Counted from the stretch's first letter, positions 27,515 to 36,302 are shown. The stretch: 64,000 bases of DNA from Devosia lacusdianchii (GCF_022429625.1 NZ_CP092483.1:2790001-2854000); one strand, 5' to 3'. Notes: a model not told the origin generated them from the letters alone. Translations and numbers: made by a program.

Positions 27515-28150
27515 ATGTTGCAGAGTTTTGTCGTCGTCTGGCTTGGCGTCGTTGCCGCTCAGGCCTCGCCGGGGCCGAATATGTTCGCAGTGATCGAAAC
27601 GGCGCTCGGTTGCGGGCGTCGCGCTGCGCTGCTGGTCGTTGCAGGCATCGCCTCGGGCACGCTCGTCTGGTCGATGCTGGCCTCGCTGGGCCTGGGCGCG
27701 GTCTTCGCCTCCATGCCCGCATTGCTCAGCGTGCTCAAATTCGCCGGCGGCGGCTACCTCTGCTACATGGGCTTCCGCGGCCTTCGGGCCGCCTGGCGCG
27801 GCTCCGAAGCGACCCTGCGCGCCGAAACCCGCGCCTTGACCGCCGGGGCAGCCTGGCGGCGCGGGTTCCTCGTGGTCATGACCAATCCCAAGGCCGTGCT
27901 GATGTGGCTGGCCATCGCCACCTTCCTTTTCGGCACCGGCCTGACCGGCCCGCAAGTCCTCGCCTTCGGCCCCGTCGTCGCCGTCAGCGCCATGGTCATC
28001 TACGGCTTCTACGGCTGGATCTTCTCGACCCAACTGGCGTCGCGCGGCTATGCCCGCTTCTGGCGCTGGATCGAAGGCGCCTTCGGCGCCGCATTCGGCA
28101 CGCTTGGCGCGACGCTTATCGTCTCCGGCGTCCGCGACATCCGCCCCTAG
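27515..28150 (+). CDS. LysE/RhtB-family exporter
   Basis: 211 aa with about six membrane helices. N-terminal signature FVVVWLGVVAAQASPGPNMFAVIETALGCGRRAAL is characteristic of LysE/RhtB amino-acid exporters; TNPKAVLMWLAI is the second conserved element. Sixteen bases after the CBS gene, so possibly co-transcribed. Its 3' end overlaps a convergent GNAT gene by four bases. Confidence 0.92.
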   Translation: MLQSFVVVWLGVVAAQASPGPNMFAVIETALGCGRRAALLVVAGIASGTLVWSMLASLGLGAVFASMPALLSVLKFAGGGYLCYMGFRGLRAAWRGSEATLRAETRALTAGAAWRRGFLVVMTNPKAVLMWLAIATFLFGTGLTGPQVLAFGPVVAVSAMVIYGFYGWIFSTQLASRGYARFWRWIEGAFGAAFGTLGATLIVSGVRDIRP

Positions 28151-28533
28151 TTGAGCCGCATCAATCCGGCCCCGGTGGGCCCGAACCCGCATTGTCGATA
28201 AAAGCCCTCCAGATGCGGCTCGAAATCGACATGCAGCCAATGCGCCCCGCGCGCCTTGGCAACCTCGGCCGCCCGGGCCACCAGTCGCAGCGCAATCCCC
28301 TGCCGCCTATGGGCCTTGTGGACGCAGGTATCGAGGATGAAGGCATGCACGCCCCCATCCCACGCCACATTGACGAACCCGACCAGAACGGCTCCGTCAT
28401 AGGCGCCCACATGCGTCAGGCTGCGGCTCAGCAGCGGCTGGAACGTAGCCGGCCCCTCATCACCCCAAGCCGACAGCCAGAGCAGGCGCAAGGTGTCGTC
28501 GCTCGGAAACGGATCGGTGACAATCTCAATCAT
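28147..28533 (-). CDS. GNAT-family N-acetyltransferase
   Basis: 128 aa. The acetyl-CoA-binding segment is HAFILDTCVHKAHRRQGIALRLV (R-x-x-G-I-A form of motif A), followed by the motif B region (HVDFEPHLEGFYRQCGF). Substrate unknown. Tail-to-tail with the LysE-type gene. Confidence 0.87.
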   Translation of the reverse strand: MIEIVTDPFPSDDTLRLLWLSAWGDEGPATFQPLLSRSLTHVGAYDGAVLVGFVNVAWDGGVHAFILDTCVHKAHRRQGIALRLVARAAEVAKARGAHWLHVDFEPHLEGFYRQCGFGPTGAGLMRLN

Positions 28534-28653
28534 TCTGCACCTCCCAGCTTACCAAGGTGACCAAGTCTTCATGTCCCCGCAAGGTCGCGAAGAGTGTGGC
28601 CCGTCTAGTCTGGCTCATACCGGACGAACCGGCTCCCATGCAAAGGACCTACC

Positions 28654-29283
28654 ATGAAGACGATCACGACGACCGCCATTGTGGCACTGATGACCGCCAC
28701 GCTCGGCCTTACCGCCATCGCCCCTACTTACGCCCAGGAAACGCAAGCTCCGGCCGCCCCCGCTCCCGCCCAGGAACAGGTCCAGGGCAAAGGTCCCGGC
28801 CTCAATTTCCGCCATCATAATCAGGGTCCGCGCCAGGATGGCGGCGGCTTCCGTGATCTTCTCGGCTTCGAGCGCGGTACCGAAGCCGTCGAGATCGCCC
28901 TCGTTCGTCTCAGCCATGCCGTCGAACTGACCGCCGAGCAGCAGCCGCTATTTGACACCTTCAAGACCGACGCGCTAGCTGCCGCCGAGACCTTCTCGAC
29001 CGCCGTCGAGGGCCTCCGGCCGGCCGCGCCCGAGGCCGGTCAAACCGTCGAGCACCCCGACTTTACCCAGCGTCTTGAAAACCGCATCGCGATCGAAACC
29101 GCCCGCCTCGCCGCTCTCCAGGCGATACAGCCCGCCGCGACCGCCTTCTTCGATAGCCTCACCGACGCGCAGAAGGCCGATCTCACGCCCCAGCGCCCGG
29201 ATTGGCATGGCGGTGGCCCGCGTCATCAGGGCCCTGGCCCAATGGGCGGCCCTGCCGACGCCCCCGCTCCGGCCAACGGCTGA
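28654..29283 (+). CDS. Spy/CpxP-like periplasmic LTxxQ protein
   Basis: 209 aa. Signal peptide MKTITTTAIVALMTATLGL to PTYAQ, a Pro/Ala/Gln-rich spacer, then helices with two LTxxQ motifs (ELTAEQQPLFDTF and SLTDAQKADLTPQ), as in Spy/CpxP chaperones and DUF-type sensors. Ends in a Gly/Pro/His-rich tail (GGGPRHQGPGPMGG). Likely a periplasmic envelope- or metal-stress chaperone. Confidence 0.85.
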   Translation: MKTITTTAIVALMTATLGLTAIAPTYAQETQAPAAPAPAQEQVQGKGPGLNFRHHNQGPRQDGGGFRDLLGFERGTEAVEIALVRLSHAVELTAEQQPLFDTFKTDALAAAETFSTAVEGLRPAAPEAGQTVEHPDFTQRLENRIAIETARLAALQAIQPAATAFFDSLTDAQKADLTPQRPDWHGGGPRHQGPGPMGGPADAPAPANG

Positions 29284-29351
29284 TAGCCTCGGCGACACCG
29301 TATCCTTTGGCAGCGGTGTCGCCGCCTGGCGGAGTTCCCTCCGAGCTCCGC

Positions 29352-29387
29352 GCAAGCCCCGGCCCTCAACGGCCGGGGTTTGCTTTT
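29352..29387 (+). terminator. intrinsic terminator after the Spy-like gene
   Basis: 13-bp stem GCAAGCCCCGGCC/GGCCGGGGTTTGC with loop CTCAAC, then TTTT. Confidence 0.75.
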
Positions 29388-29432
29388 GCGGGGCCGTGCT
29401 CTACCAATCGGAAACCACCGACTGGATCCGCC

Positions 29433-30659
29433 ATGACCGCCCTACCCCTCGACCCGGCTCGCATCCGCGCCGAATTCCCCGCCTTTGCCGAGCCGTCGCT
29501 TCAGGCCCAGGCCTTCTTCGAAAACGCCGGCGGCTCCTATACATCGCGCGCCGTCCTCGCCAAGCTCGACCACTATTATCGCGCCACAAAGGTGCAACCC
29601 TACGGCACTTACCCAGCCTCCCAGGCGGCTGGCGAGGCCATGAATTTGAGCTACGAGCGGCTGGCGCAGGCGCTGAACGTCACCGCCGAATGGATACATT
29701 TCGGCCCCTCGGCTTCGGCCAACACCTATGTGCTGGGCAAGGCTTTTGGCGAATGGCTCAAGCCCGGCGATGCCGTCATCGTGACCAATCAGGATCACGA
29801 GGCCAATTCCGGCGCCTGGCGCAAGCTCGCCAAAACAGGCGTCGAGGTCCGAGAATGGCAGGTCGACCGTCAGACCGGCCGCCTGTCCCTTACCGCGCTT
29901 GATGCCCTGCTCGACAGCAAGGTTCGCCTGATCGCAGCGCCGCACTGCTCCAACGTCGCCGGCGAGATCAATCCCGTCGCCAAGATCGCTGCACGTGCGA
30001 AATCCGTTGGCGCCGTCACCGCCATCGATGGCGTCAGCTATGCCCCCCACGGCCTACCCGACTTGCAGGCGCTCGGCGCCGACATCTATTTCTTCTCCGC
30101 CTACAAGGTTTATGGCCCTCACCAGGGCATCATGGCTGTTCGCCCAGAACTGGCGATGGCGCTCCCCAATCAGGGCCACTACTTCAACGAAACCAAGCCG
30201 CGCTATCGCCTCACCCCGGCCGGTCCCGACCACGCCCAGATCGCCGCCGCCTCCGGCATTGTCGACTATCTCGAAACCGTGGCGACCATTGCCGGTGTCG
30301 AGGGCGCCGATCCGTTCCGCCGGGCCCACGCCGCCATGCGCGCCCAGGAAATCGCGCTGGCTGCGCCCCTGCTCGATTATCTGCGCCAGAAGAATTCGGT
30401 GCGCATCATCGGCCCGGACGATCCCGCCCAGCGCGCGCCCACCATCGCTCTCGGCCTTGCCGAACCCGGCGCTACCGTCGCGGCCCGTCTCGCCCGGCAT
30501 GGCGTCATGGCCGGCGGCGGCCATTTCTACGCCTATCGCCTGCTAGAGGCCGTCGGTATCGCTCCCGACCACGGCGTCTTGCGCCTCTCGTTCGTGCACT
30601 ACACTACACCAGAGGAAATCCAGCAGCTCATCGCCGCGCTTGATGCCGAACTACGCTGA
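29433..30659 (+). CDS. class V aminotransferase, cysteine desulfurase-like
   Basis: 408 aa starting MTALPLDPARIRAEFPAF. Class V PLP fold: FFENAGGSYTSR near the N-terminus, DHEANSG, AIDGVSYAPHG and the PLP lysine in FFSAYKVYGPHQG. It resembles the VC1184-type cysteine-desulfurase-like family, not IscS or SufS; the usual catalytic Cys loop is not evident. The reaction is therefore uncertain. Single gene between two terminators. Confidence 0.88.
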   Translation: MTALPLDPARIRAEFPAFAEPSLQAQAFFENAGGSYTSRAVLAKLDHYYRATKVQPYGTYPASQAAGEAMNLSYERLAQALNVTAEWIHFGPSASANTYVLGKAFGEWLKPGDAVIVTNQDHEANSGAWRKLAKTGVEVREWQVDRQTGRLSLTALDALLDSKVRLIAAPHCSNVAGEINPVAKIAARAKSVGAVTAIDGVSYAPHGLPDLQALGADIYFFSAYKVYGPHQGIMAVRPELAMALPNQGHYFNETKPRYRLTPAGPDHAQIAAASGIVDYLETVATIAGVEGADPFRRAHAAMRAQEIALAAPLLDYLRQKNSVRIIGPDDPAQRAPTIALGLAEPGATVAARLARHGVMAGGGHFYAYRLLEAVGIAPDHGVLRLSFVHYTTPEEIQQLIAALDAELR

Positions 30660-30693
30660 TTGAAGGCCGGCGGTCAGCCCGCCGGCCCCGCCA

Positions 30694-31437
30694 CTATTGA
30701 TTGGCCTTGCCCTGCAGGCTGAGGTCGCCCGAGGCCACGTCGAACACGTCAGTCACGCACAACAGCGGCGCATGGACGTTGGCATTGACGCGCAACCCCG
30801 CGGTCACGCCATCAAAACTGGCGGCCTCGACCACCCCGATATCGGCGAACGGCACCCGCACCGACACGGTTTCCGCCTCCAGCTCCGGCACATGGCCGGG
30901 GCTGTCGATCAGGATGGGCAGTCCCGGCCAGGTTGGCGGCAGCTTCGGCTTGGCGCCCTCTGGAATGTCGATCACCTTCAACGCCCCCGCGCCGCAAGCC
31001 TCGTCCGGCCCCAGCACCACCCAGTGGCTGTGCCACACATTGCCATCATTGGTCTTGTCGCCATCGCCATTCTCGTCCTCGAGCGGCGTATCGTCAAAAT
31101 CGGGGTGGGCGGTGACGGTCATGGCCAGGATGCCCGCCTTCTCATCGAACCCGACTTCCGATGGGTCGATGCTGGTCGGCCAGACATAGGCGAACACCTC
31201 CGAACCGGCCAGCGTACCCACCGCCGTCGGCCGCGTGGCGCCAGCGTCGGCCGACACCTGCATGTGAAAGATCGCCGTATCGCCCTGGGTATCGAGCCGA
31301 GCGTGCACGATATCGAACCCCGCGACCTCGGCATTGCCTGGATCGGCCGATATACCGGTCTCGTGCGCGAGAGCCGGCGCTGCAAGCGCCAGCACCGCCA
31401 GGCCGCTGGCGTGGATAAGTCTGTATGCATATGGCAT
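30694..31437 (-). CDS. secreted hypothetical protein with a DxNGDG acidic loop
   Basis: 247 aa from ATG 31437 with AAGGAA upstream. Signal peptide MPYAYRLIHASGLAVLALAAPALA; the mature N-terminus is HETG. Contains an EF-hand-like acidic loop DENGDGDKTNDGN, and two separated Cys (DEACGAG and LLCVTD). Beta-rich, probably periplasmic. No family recognised. Lies 87 bases downstream of a MarR-type gene on the same strand and may be co-transcribed with it. Confidence 0.72.
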   Translation of the reverse strand: MPYAYRLIHASGLAVLALAAPALAHETGISADPGNAEVAGFDIVHARLDTQGDTAIFHMQVSADAGATRPTAVGTLAGSEVFAYVWPTSIDPSEVGFDEKAGILAMTVTAHPDFDDTPLEDENGDGDKTNDGNVWHSHWVVLGPDEACGAGALKVIDIPEGAKPKLPPTWPGLPILIDSPGHVPELEAETVSVRVPFADIGVVEAASFDGVTAGLRVNANVHAPLLCVTDVFDVASGDLSLQGKANQ

Positions 31438-31524
31438 GATGAGGTGTTCCTTCCTTTTCGCAAGGGCAGTGGACAATCCGGGCGCCTCGACCATTGCAGT
31501 GGTCGGGGCGTCCATTTTTTGGAC

Positions 31525-32136
31525 TCAGACGACCCGCCTGGGTCCGGCTTCCGCGTGGTCGGCACAGTCGATCCGCAAGGCGGCATCGCCAAAGGGCGCG
31601 TCCACGAAGGCACAATGATGCGGCCGCTCCGCACCGGGATGAGCATTGGGGCGGAAGTGAAGACAGGTGGCGCACATCTTCTGCACCGGAATGGCCCCCT
31701 CATCCTGCAGCTTGACGATCACCCGCATCAGCGCGCGCACCAGCACCGCGCGCTCGGTTTCGTCGAGAACGTCGATCGCTCCCAGCAGCGCTTCCGGCCA
31801 CCCCGCCAGCGACTTTGCCAGCGCACTCCCACTATCGGTCGCATACAGCCTCGTGGCCCGGCCGTCATCGGGGTCGGCGCGCCGCTCGACATGGCCCTTG
31901 CGCACCAGCGCCGCCACCGCATCGCTTGCGGTCGGCTGACTCACGGCGAGTTCGGCCGCCAACACTGACAGTCGCGCCGGCCCGCGCGCCGTCAACAACC
32001 CCAGGATTTGCGCCTGCGTTGGTGACAGGGCCTGCTCGCTGGCCGCGCGCTGCCGCTCGGCCCGGATGACCGTTCCGATACGCGACAGTCCGGTAGCGAT
32101 CTGTGTGGTTGCGCTGCTCATACCGCGATATTGCAT
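31525..32136 (-). CDS. MarR-family regulator with C-terminal cysteine cluster
   Basis: About 203 aa. Winged helix ARLSVLAAELAVSQPTASDAVAALVRKGHVERRADPDDGRATRLY is standard MarR. The last 50 residues are unusual: CATCLHF, HHC and DC supply four Cys and several His, suggesting a metal site or redox sensor. The start is at ATG 32136 (MQYRG), with AGGAG inside the palindrome, or at ATG 32121 (MSSATT). A perfect palindrome overlaps the start, indicating autorepression. Divergent from a DMT transporter gene. Confidence 0.88.
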   Translation of the reverse strand: MQYRGMSSATTQIATGLSRIGTVIRAERQRAASEQALSPTQAQILGLLTARGPARLSVLAAELAVSQPTASDAVAALVRKGHVERRADPDDGRATRLYATDSGSALAKSLAGWPEALLGAIDVLDETERAVLVRALMRVIVKLQDEGAIPVQKMCATCLHFRPNAHPGAERPHHCAFVDAPFGDAALRIDCADHAEAGPRRVV

Positions 32137-32151
32137 AGGACTCCTATGCAA
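32131..32151. promoter_or_regulatory. MarR operator palindrome
   Basis: TTGCATAGGA C TCCTATGCAA: perfect 10-bp arms around one base, overlapping the regulator's start codon and facing the DMT transporter gene. Form and length are classic for MarR-type operators. Confidence 0.82.
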
Positions 32152-32296
32152 ATCAATCCCACCCCCCCTCTTCACGACGCCTGGCCGTCCCGCTAGACAT
32201 CCGCATAGCCCGCCTCAATCCCCGTCACGGGGAACCTTCTGCCGCAGCCGAGCCCCCATGCTTGGGATGGCGGGAGGGACGAACCCAGAGTTCCCC

Positions 32297-33202
32297 ATGC
32301 CCCGCGCCCTTGCCGCTCTCCTGCTTCTCGTCTGCACCATGTTGTGGGGTTTTGCCTTCATCGCCCAGAAGTCGGCGATGGACAGCATGGGACCGCTGAC
32401 CTTTGCCGGCGTGCGCTACCTGCTCGGCGGCATCATCGTGCTGCCGCTTGCCCTGGCAGAACGCCGCAAGCGCAGCGAACCATTGGGCAATCGGCTCTGG
32501 GGCGTAATCATCGGCATGAGCCTGGTCTTCTTCGCCGGCTCCTGGCTGCAACAGGCTGGGCTTGCCAGCACCACCGCCACCAATGCCGGTTTCCTCACCG
32601 GCCTTTACGTCTTCTTCGTGCCGGTGCTCGGCTTCCTGCTGTTCCGCACCCGCCCCCACCCAATCATCTTCGTCTGCGTGCCACTGGCGCTGATTGGCAT
32701 CTACTATCTCAACGGCGGCGGGCTCAGCAGCTTCAACAACGGCGACGGCCTCATCGTCATCAGCGCCGTCTTCTGGGCCATGCATGTGATCCTGATCGGC
32801 TATCTGGGACGCGCCACCGGCCTGCCGGTCTTCGTATCCGCCGTCAGCTTCCTGCTCGCCGGCGCACTCGCGCTCGGCATTGCCTTCATTATCGAGCAGC
32901 CCAGCATCGCGGGCATTTCAGAGGGTTGGGTGCAGATTGCTTATGCCGGGATACTGTCGACGGCGGTGGCCTTCACCTTCCAGGCCATCGGCCAGCAATA
33001 TGTGCCACCAGCCAATGCGGCGATCATCCTGTCCGCCGAAAGCCTGTTCGCGGCCATCGGCGGCGCCCTGCTGCTTGGGGAACGCCTGCCGCCGGTCGGC
33101 TATGCCGGCGCGGCGCTTATCTTCGCCGCTATCGTGGCCGTCGAAGCGATCCCACCCCTATGGGATCGTCGCAAAACCCACGCCCCGCGCACCACGAACT
33201 AG
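32297..33202 (+). CDS. DMT-superfamily (EamA) transporter
   Basis: 301 aa with ten hydrophobic segments arranged as two EamA repeats: LLLLVCTMLWGFAFIAQKSAMDSMGP opens repeat 1, and VISAVFWAMHVILIGYLGR opens repeat 2; AAIILSAESLFAAIGGALLLGERLP is the conserved helix 9-10 pattern. Inner membrane; substrate unknown, probably a metabolite or drug. Divergent from the MarR regulator whose operator lies between them. Confidence 0.9.
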   Translation: MPRALAALLLLVCTMLWGFAFIAQKSAMDSMGPLTFAGVRYLLGGIIVLPLALAERRKRSEPLGNRLWGVIIGMSLVFFAGSWLQQAGLASTTATNAGFLTGLYVFFVPVLGFLLFRTRPHPIIFVCVPLALIGIYYLNGGGLSSFNNGDGLIVISAVFWAMHVILIGYLGRATGLPVFVSAVSFLLAGALALGIAFIIEQPSIAGISEGWVQIAYAGILSTAVAFTFQAIGQQYVPPANAAIILSAESLFAAIGGALLLGERLPPVGYAGAALIFAAIVAVEAIPPLWDRRKTHAPRTTN

Positions 33203-33229
33203 CGGGCGACTCGGAGCGCAAGCGCTACC

Positions 33230-33619
33230 TCATTCCGCGTAGCGATACATCTGGTACGTCTTGCACACCACCAGCAGCACGCAACCCTTGAGTGTGATCT
33301 GATCCTCGCTGACCTGGGTAATCGTCCCCGTGGCCTTGTTGCCATAGAGGTTGAGCGTGCCCTTCCAGCGGTTGGGTCCGCTTTGCGGCGCGTGGTCGAT
33401 CAGCAGCGTATTGAGATAGGGCAGGTTCTCGGCATTGTCGGCGCCATTGCCGAGCCAGATCAGCGTGCCGCAAAGCTGCGTGCCGTCGCCGCACATTTCC
33501 ACCTTGTAGCGGGAATCCCGCATCTCGATTTCCCAAACGCCTACCGGCGAGGCCAGCGCAGGCGCGACCGTGGCCACAATCAAACCGAGGGCCATGAGGC
33601 CGCGAGCCAGTACTCTCAT
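33230..33619 (-). CDS. DUF2147 family secreted protein
   Basis: 129 aa from ATG 33619. Signal peptide MRVLARGLMALGLIVATVAPALA. The mature part SPVGVWEIEMRDSRYKVEMCGDGTQLCGTLIWLG has the DUF2147 signature, with four Cys that may form disulphides. Function unknown. Convergent with the DMT gene, 27 bases apart. Confidence 0.85.
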   Translation of the reverse strand: MRVLARGLMALGLIVATVAPALASPVGVWEIEMRDSRYKVEMCGDGTQLCGTLIWLGNGADNAENLPYLNTLLIDHAPQSGPNRWKGTLNLYGNKATGTITQVSEDQITLKGCVLLVVCKTYQMYRYAE

Positions 33620-33689
33620 CCCAGAAATCTCCGCATTGGGGATAACCAGCCTGCCGGTTTCCATCTGAACCGCCGCTGAACGAAGCCCG

Positions 33690-33875
33690 TCATGCCGCCG
33701 TCACACAAGTTAACTAGCGTCGTGCTGTTCTTGGCCTCCCCCCATGCGGTCCGGAACCGCCGCGCCCCACGTCCCCACGTCGCGCCCGGCCATTTGGAAA
33801 ACCCGGCCGCCAACCCCGGTTTTCCTCGCCGATCCAGTCGGCATCTTGGCCGCCCGCCGGGCGGCCTCTTTTTTT
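33690..33875 (+). ncRNA. candidate small RNA ending in an orphan terminator
   Basis: No protein gene here. On the + strand a hairpin GGAAAACC/GGTTTTCC (33796-33803, 33818-33825) is followed by an excellent intrinsic terminator, GGCCGCCC GCC GGGCGGCC then TCTTTTTTT (33848-33875). Both neighbouring genes are on the minus strand, so the terminator serves a + transcript arising inside the gap. The 5' end is not defined and I see no clear promoter; 33690 is only a guess. Confidence 0.35.
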
Positions 33876-33878
33876 GGT

Positions 33879-34232
33879 TCAGATGATCTCGCCCCGGCTG
33901 AGCTTGAGCTTGTGCCCCACTTCGACAATGGCCTTGATGGCCGGCCCCAGGTCACGCCCAAGCTCCGTCAGCGCATACTCCACCGACGGCGGCGAGGTCG
34001 GCTTCACCACCCGGCTCACCACGCCCTTCTGTTCGAGATCACGCAGGCGTTGTGTCAGCACCTTGGCCGAAATCGCCGGAATATCGGCCCGCAATTCACT
34101 GAAGCGGCGTGGACCTGCGTCCAGGTGCCAGACGACGTTCGGCGTCCAGGCGCCACCCAGCACCGACATGCATTCGGTCAGCGGACAATGGTCCGGCGGC
34201 GCGGGCGTCCGGTTCTTTCGCATCTTCAGCAT
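33879..34232 (-). CDS. HxlR-family transcriptional regulator
   Basis: 117 aa. HxlR pattern: CPLTECMSVLGGAWTPNVVWHLDAGPRRFSELRADIPAISAKVLTQRLRDLEQKGVVSR, with a Cys in the N-terminal CPLT that in some homologues senses electrophiles. Divergent from a glutathione S-transferase operon with dyads in between, so it probably represses that operon in response to reactive electrophiles. Confidence 0.92.
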   Translation of the reverse strand: MLKMRKNRTPAPPDHCPLTECMSVLGGAWTPNVVWHLDAGPRRFSELRADIPAISAKVLTQRLRDLEQKGVVSRVVKPTSPPSVEYALTELGRDLGPAIKAIVEVGHKLKLSRGEII

Positions 34233-34243
34233 GGCAAACCCGA

Positions 34244-34303
34244 GTTACCGTCTGGAAACCGGTGATTTCGGTAACATGAGGTTGTGTAGTTTACAATGGT
34301 AAC
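34244..34303. promoter_or_regulatory. candidate HxlR operators
   Basis: GTTACCG (34244-34250) and CGGTAAC (34269-34275) form widely spaced inverted arms. A tighter dyad GTTTAC AAT GGTAAC lies at 34289-34303. Both lie between the hxlR-type and gst-type genes. Confidence 0.5.
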
Positions 34304-34360
34304 TGCTGAAATCTAGGGTCCGCCCGTCGCCGCCAAGCCGGCACCAGACCTGAGGACATC

Positions 34361-34975
34361 ATGAAGCTCTACTACAAGCCGGGCGCCTGCTCGCTCGCCG
34401 CCCACATCGTGCTGCACGAGCTCGGCACCGACTTTTCGATCGAACGCGTCGATACCGATACCAAGCGCACCGAAACCGGCGCCGACTTTCGCGCGATCAA
34501 TCCCAAGGGCTACGTCCCAGCCATCCGCCTGCCGCAAGGCGATGTGCTCACCGAGGGCGCGGCGGTCCTCCAGTTCCTCGCCGATACCCGGCCTGAAACC
34601 GGCCTCGCCCCGCAATGGGGCACTCTCGAGCGCGCCCGCCTGATCGAGGCGCTGAACTACCTGGCCTCCGAATTGCACAAGGCCTTCGGCCCCTTCTTCG
34701 CCCCGACGCCGCTGGGCCAGGCCGAGCGCTCCGGCGCGGAGGCTCGCCTCTCCACCCGGCTCGACCATATCGAGGCGCAGTTCGCCGACGGTCGCGCCTA
34801 TCTCCTAGGCGAGCGCTTCGGCGTTGCCGACGCCTATCTCTTCGCGGTCGGTCGCTGGGTCGAGGCGGTTGGCCTGGGCTATGCCCGTTGGCCGCGCCTC
34901 GCCGCCTTCCTGGCCCACGTCGCCGAGCGTCCAGCCGCCCGGGCCGCCTTGCTGGCGGAGGGCCTGACCAATTGA
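34361..34975 (+). CDS. glutathione S-transferase, beta class
   Basis: 204 aa. Thioredoxin-like N-terminal domain starting MKLYYKPGACSLA, with the beta-class Cys at residue 10, the cis-Pro element YVPAIRLP, and a helical C-terminal domain. Conjugates glutathione to electrophiles in the cytoplasm. First gene of a probable three-gene unit with an NTF2-like protein and a tautomerase. Confidence 0.94.
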   Translation: MKLYYKPGACSLAAHIVLHELGTDFSIERVDTDTKRTETGADFRAINPKGYVPAIRLPQGDVLTEGAAVLQFLADTRPETGLAPQWGTLERARLIEALNYLASELHKAFGPFFAPTPLGQAERSGAEARLSTRLDHIEAQFADGRAYLLGERFGVADAYLFAVGRWVEAVGLGYARWPRLAAFLAHVAERPAARAALLAEGLTN

Positions 34976-35361
34976 CCGGCACTGACGCAGATCGCTTCGA
35001 CGCCGTCCTGGCGGTTCTCGACACCTATTTCGACGGCCTCTATTTCAGCGACACCGCACGCCTGCGCCACGTGTTCCACCCCAGCGCCACCTATGCCGCC
35101 ATTGTCGACGGAGCCCTGCTCCACCGCACCATGGACGCGTACTTCCCCATCGTCGATCGGCGCGAAGCACCGGCGGCACGCCACGAACAGCGGCGCGACC
35201 GCGTGGCCGCCATCGACTTTGCCGGCCCCACCACCGCCCTGGCGCGCGTACACTGCGCCATTGGCAGCAATGCCTATGTCGACTTACTGAGCCTGCTCTG
35301 GATTGACGGCCGCTGGCAGATCGTCGCCAAAGTCTTCCACGCCGAACCACTTGCACCCTGA
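34972..35361 (+). CDS. NTF2-like protein (putative lumazine-binding family)
   Basis: 129 aa. The TTG start at 34972 overlaps the GST stop codon by four bases (ATTGA), indicating translational coupling. The pattern VLDTYFDGLYFSDTARLRHVFHPSATYA, then MDAYFPIVDRR and DGRWQIVAKVFHAEP matches the Lumazine_bd_2/NTF2-like fold, a small ligand-binding or enzyme scaffold. Role presumably in the same detoxification pathway as its neighbours. Confidence 0.82.
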   Translation: MTGTDADRFDAVLAVLDTYFDGLYFSDTARLRHVFHPSATYAAIVDGALLHRTMDAYFPIVDRREAPAARHEQRRDRVAAIDFAGPTTALARVHCAIGSNAYVDLLSLLWIDGRWQIVAKVFHAEPLAP

Positions 35362-35371
35362 GGACAACGCC

Positions 35372-35578
35372 ATGCCATACGTCAACATCAAGATCACCCG
35401 CGAGGGCGCCACCCCCGCGCAGAAGGCCGAGCTCATCGCCGGCACCACCGAACTGCTGCAACGCGTCCTCAACAAGAACCCGGCCACCACCTTCGTGGTC
35501 ATCGACGAAGTCGCCCTGGAAGACTGGGGCATCGGCGGGCTCCCCGTCGAGGAATACCGCCGTCGCGCCAGCACCTGA
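35372..35578 (+). CDS. 4-oxalocrotonate tautomerase family protein
   Basis: 68 aa. After Met removal Pro1 is the catalytic base (MPYVNIKITREGATPAQKAELIAGTT). Length and TTFVVIDEVALEDWGIGG match the small tautomerases. Ten bases after the NTF2-like gene in the GST unit; a role in electrophile or aromatic-compound handling is inferred. Confidence 0.92.
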   Translation: MPYVNIKITREGATPAQKAELIAGTTELLQRVLNKNPATTFVVIDEVALEDWGIGGLPVEEYRRRAST

Positions 35579-35702
35579 TTCCACCAGCGCATCCGGACGG
35601 CGCGGCACCAAGCCGCGTCGTCCATTTACCTGTGGACCACCTCGCTTCGCCCCTCGCGCCGTCTTCCTCCGTCCGGCACAACGGGGCGGAACGGGACGAT
35701 CG

Positions 35703-36302
35703 ATGGCCAAGCTCTACTTTTCCTACGCCGCCATGAATGCCGGCAAATCGACTTTGCTGCTGCAGGCTGCCTACAATTACCGCGAGCGCGGCATGCGGCC
35801 GCTGCTCTACACGTCCTCACTTTATGTCGAGAACGGCATCGGGCTGATCGCCTCGCGTATCGGCATTTCCGAAGCCGCAGAATTGTACGGCGCCGACGAC
35901 GATCTCTACCAGGCCATCCGCGATCATACCGAAGCCGGCAAGGTCGACTGCGTCTTCGTCGACGAGGCCCAGTTCCTCACGCCCGCCCAGGTGTGGCAAC
36001 TGGCCCGCGTCAGCGACCGCCTCAAAATCCCGGTCATGTGCTTCGGCCTCCGCACCGATTTCCGCGGCCAGCTCTTTCCCGGCTCCTCCGAGCTGCTTGC
36101 CATCGCCGATGTGCTGCGCGAAATTCGCACCATCTGTGAATGCGGTGCCAAGGCAACCATGGTCGTCAGGCAAAACACCGAGGGTCGGGTGCTGACCGAG
36201 GGCGAGCAGGTCTCGATCGAAAAATCGGTCTATGTCTCGCTCTGCCGCAAGCACTGGGAAGAAGCCGTTGGCCGCTGGCCCGTGAAAGGACCGTCCGCAT
36301 GA
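35703..36302 (+). CDS. tdk: thymidine kinase, type II
   Basis: 199 aa. P-loop YAAMNAGKST at 8-17, Walker B-like FVDEAQFL, the lasso/FGLRTDFRGQLFPGS segment and Cys residues (ICECGAKA, LCRKHW) for the structural zinc. Phosphorylates thymidine in nucleotide salvage. The stop overlaps the next start (ATGA). Confidence 0.95.
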   Translation: MAKLYFSYAAMNAGKSTLLLQAAYNYRERGMRPLLYTSSLYVENGIGLIASRIGISEAAELYGADDDLYQAIRDHTEAGKVDCVFVDEAQFLTPAQVWQLARVSDRLKIPVMCFGLRTDFRGQLFPGSSELLAIADVLREIRTICECGAKATMVVRQNTEGRVLTEGEQVSIEKSVYVSLCRKHWEEAVGRWPVKGPSA

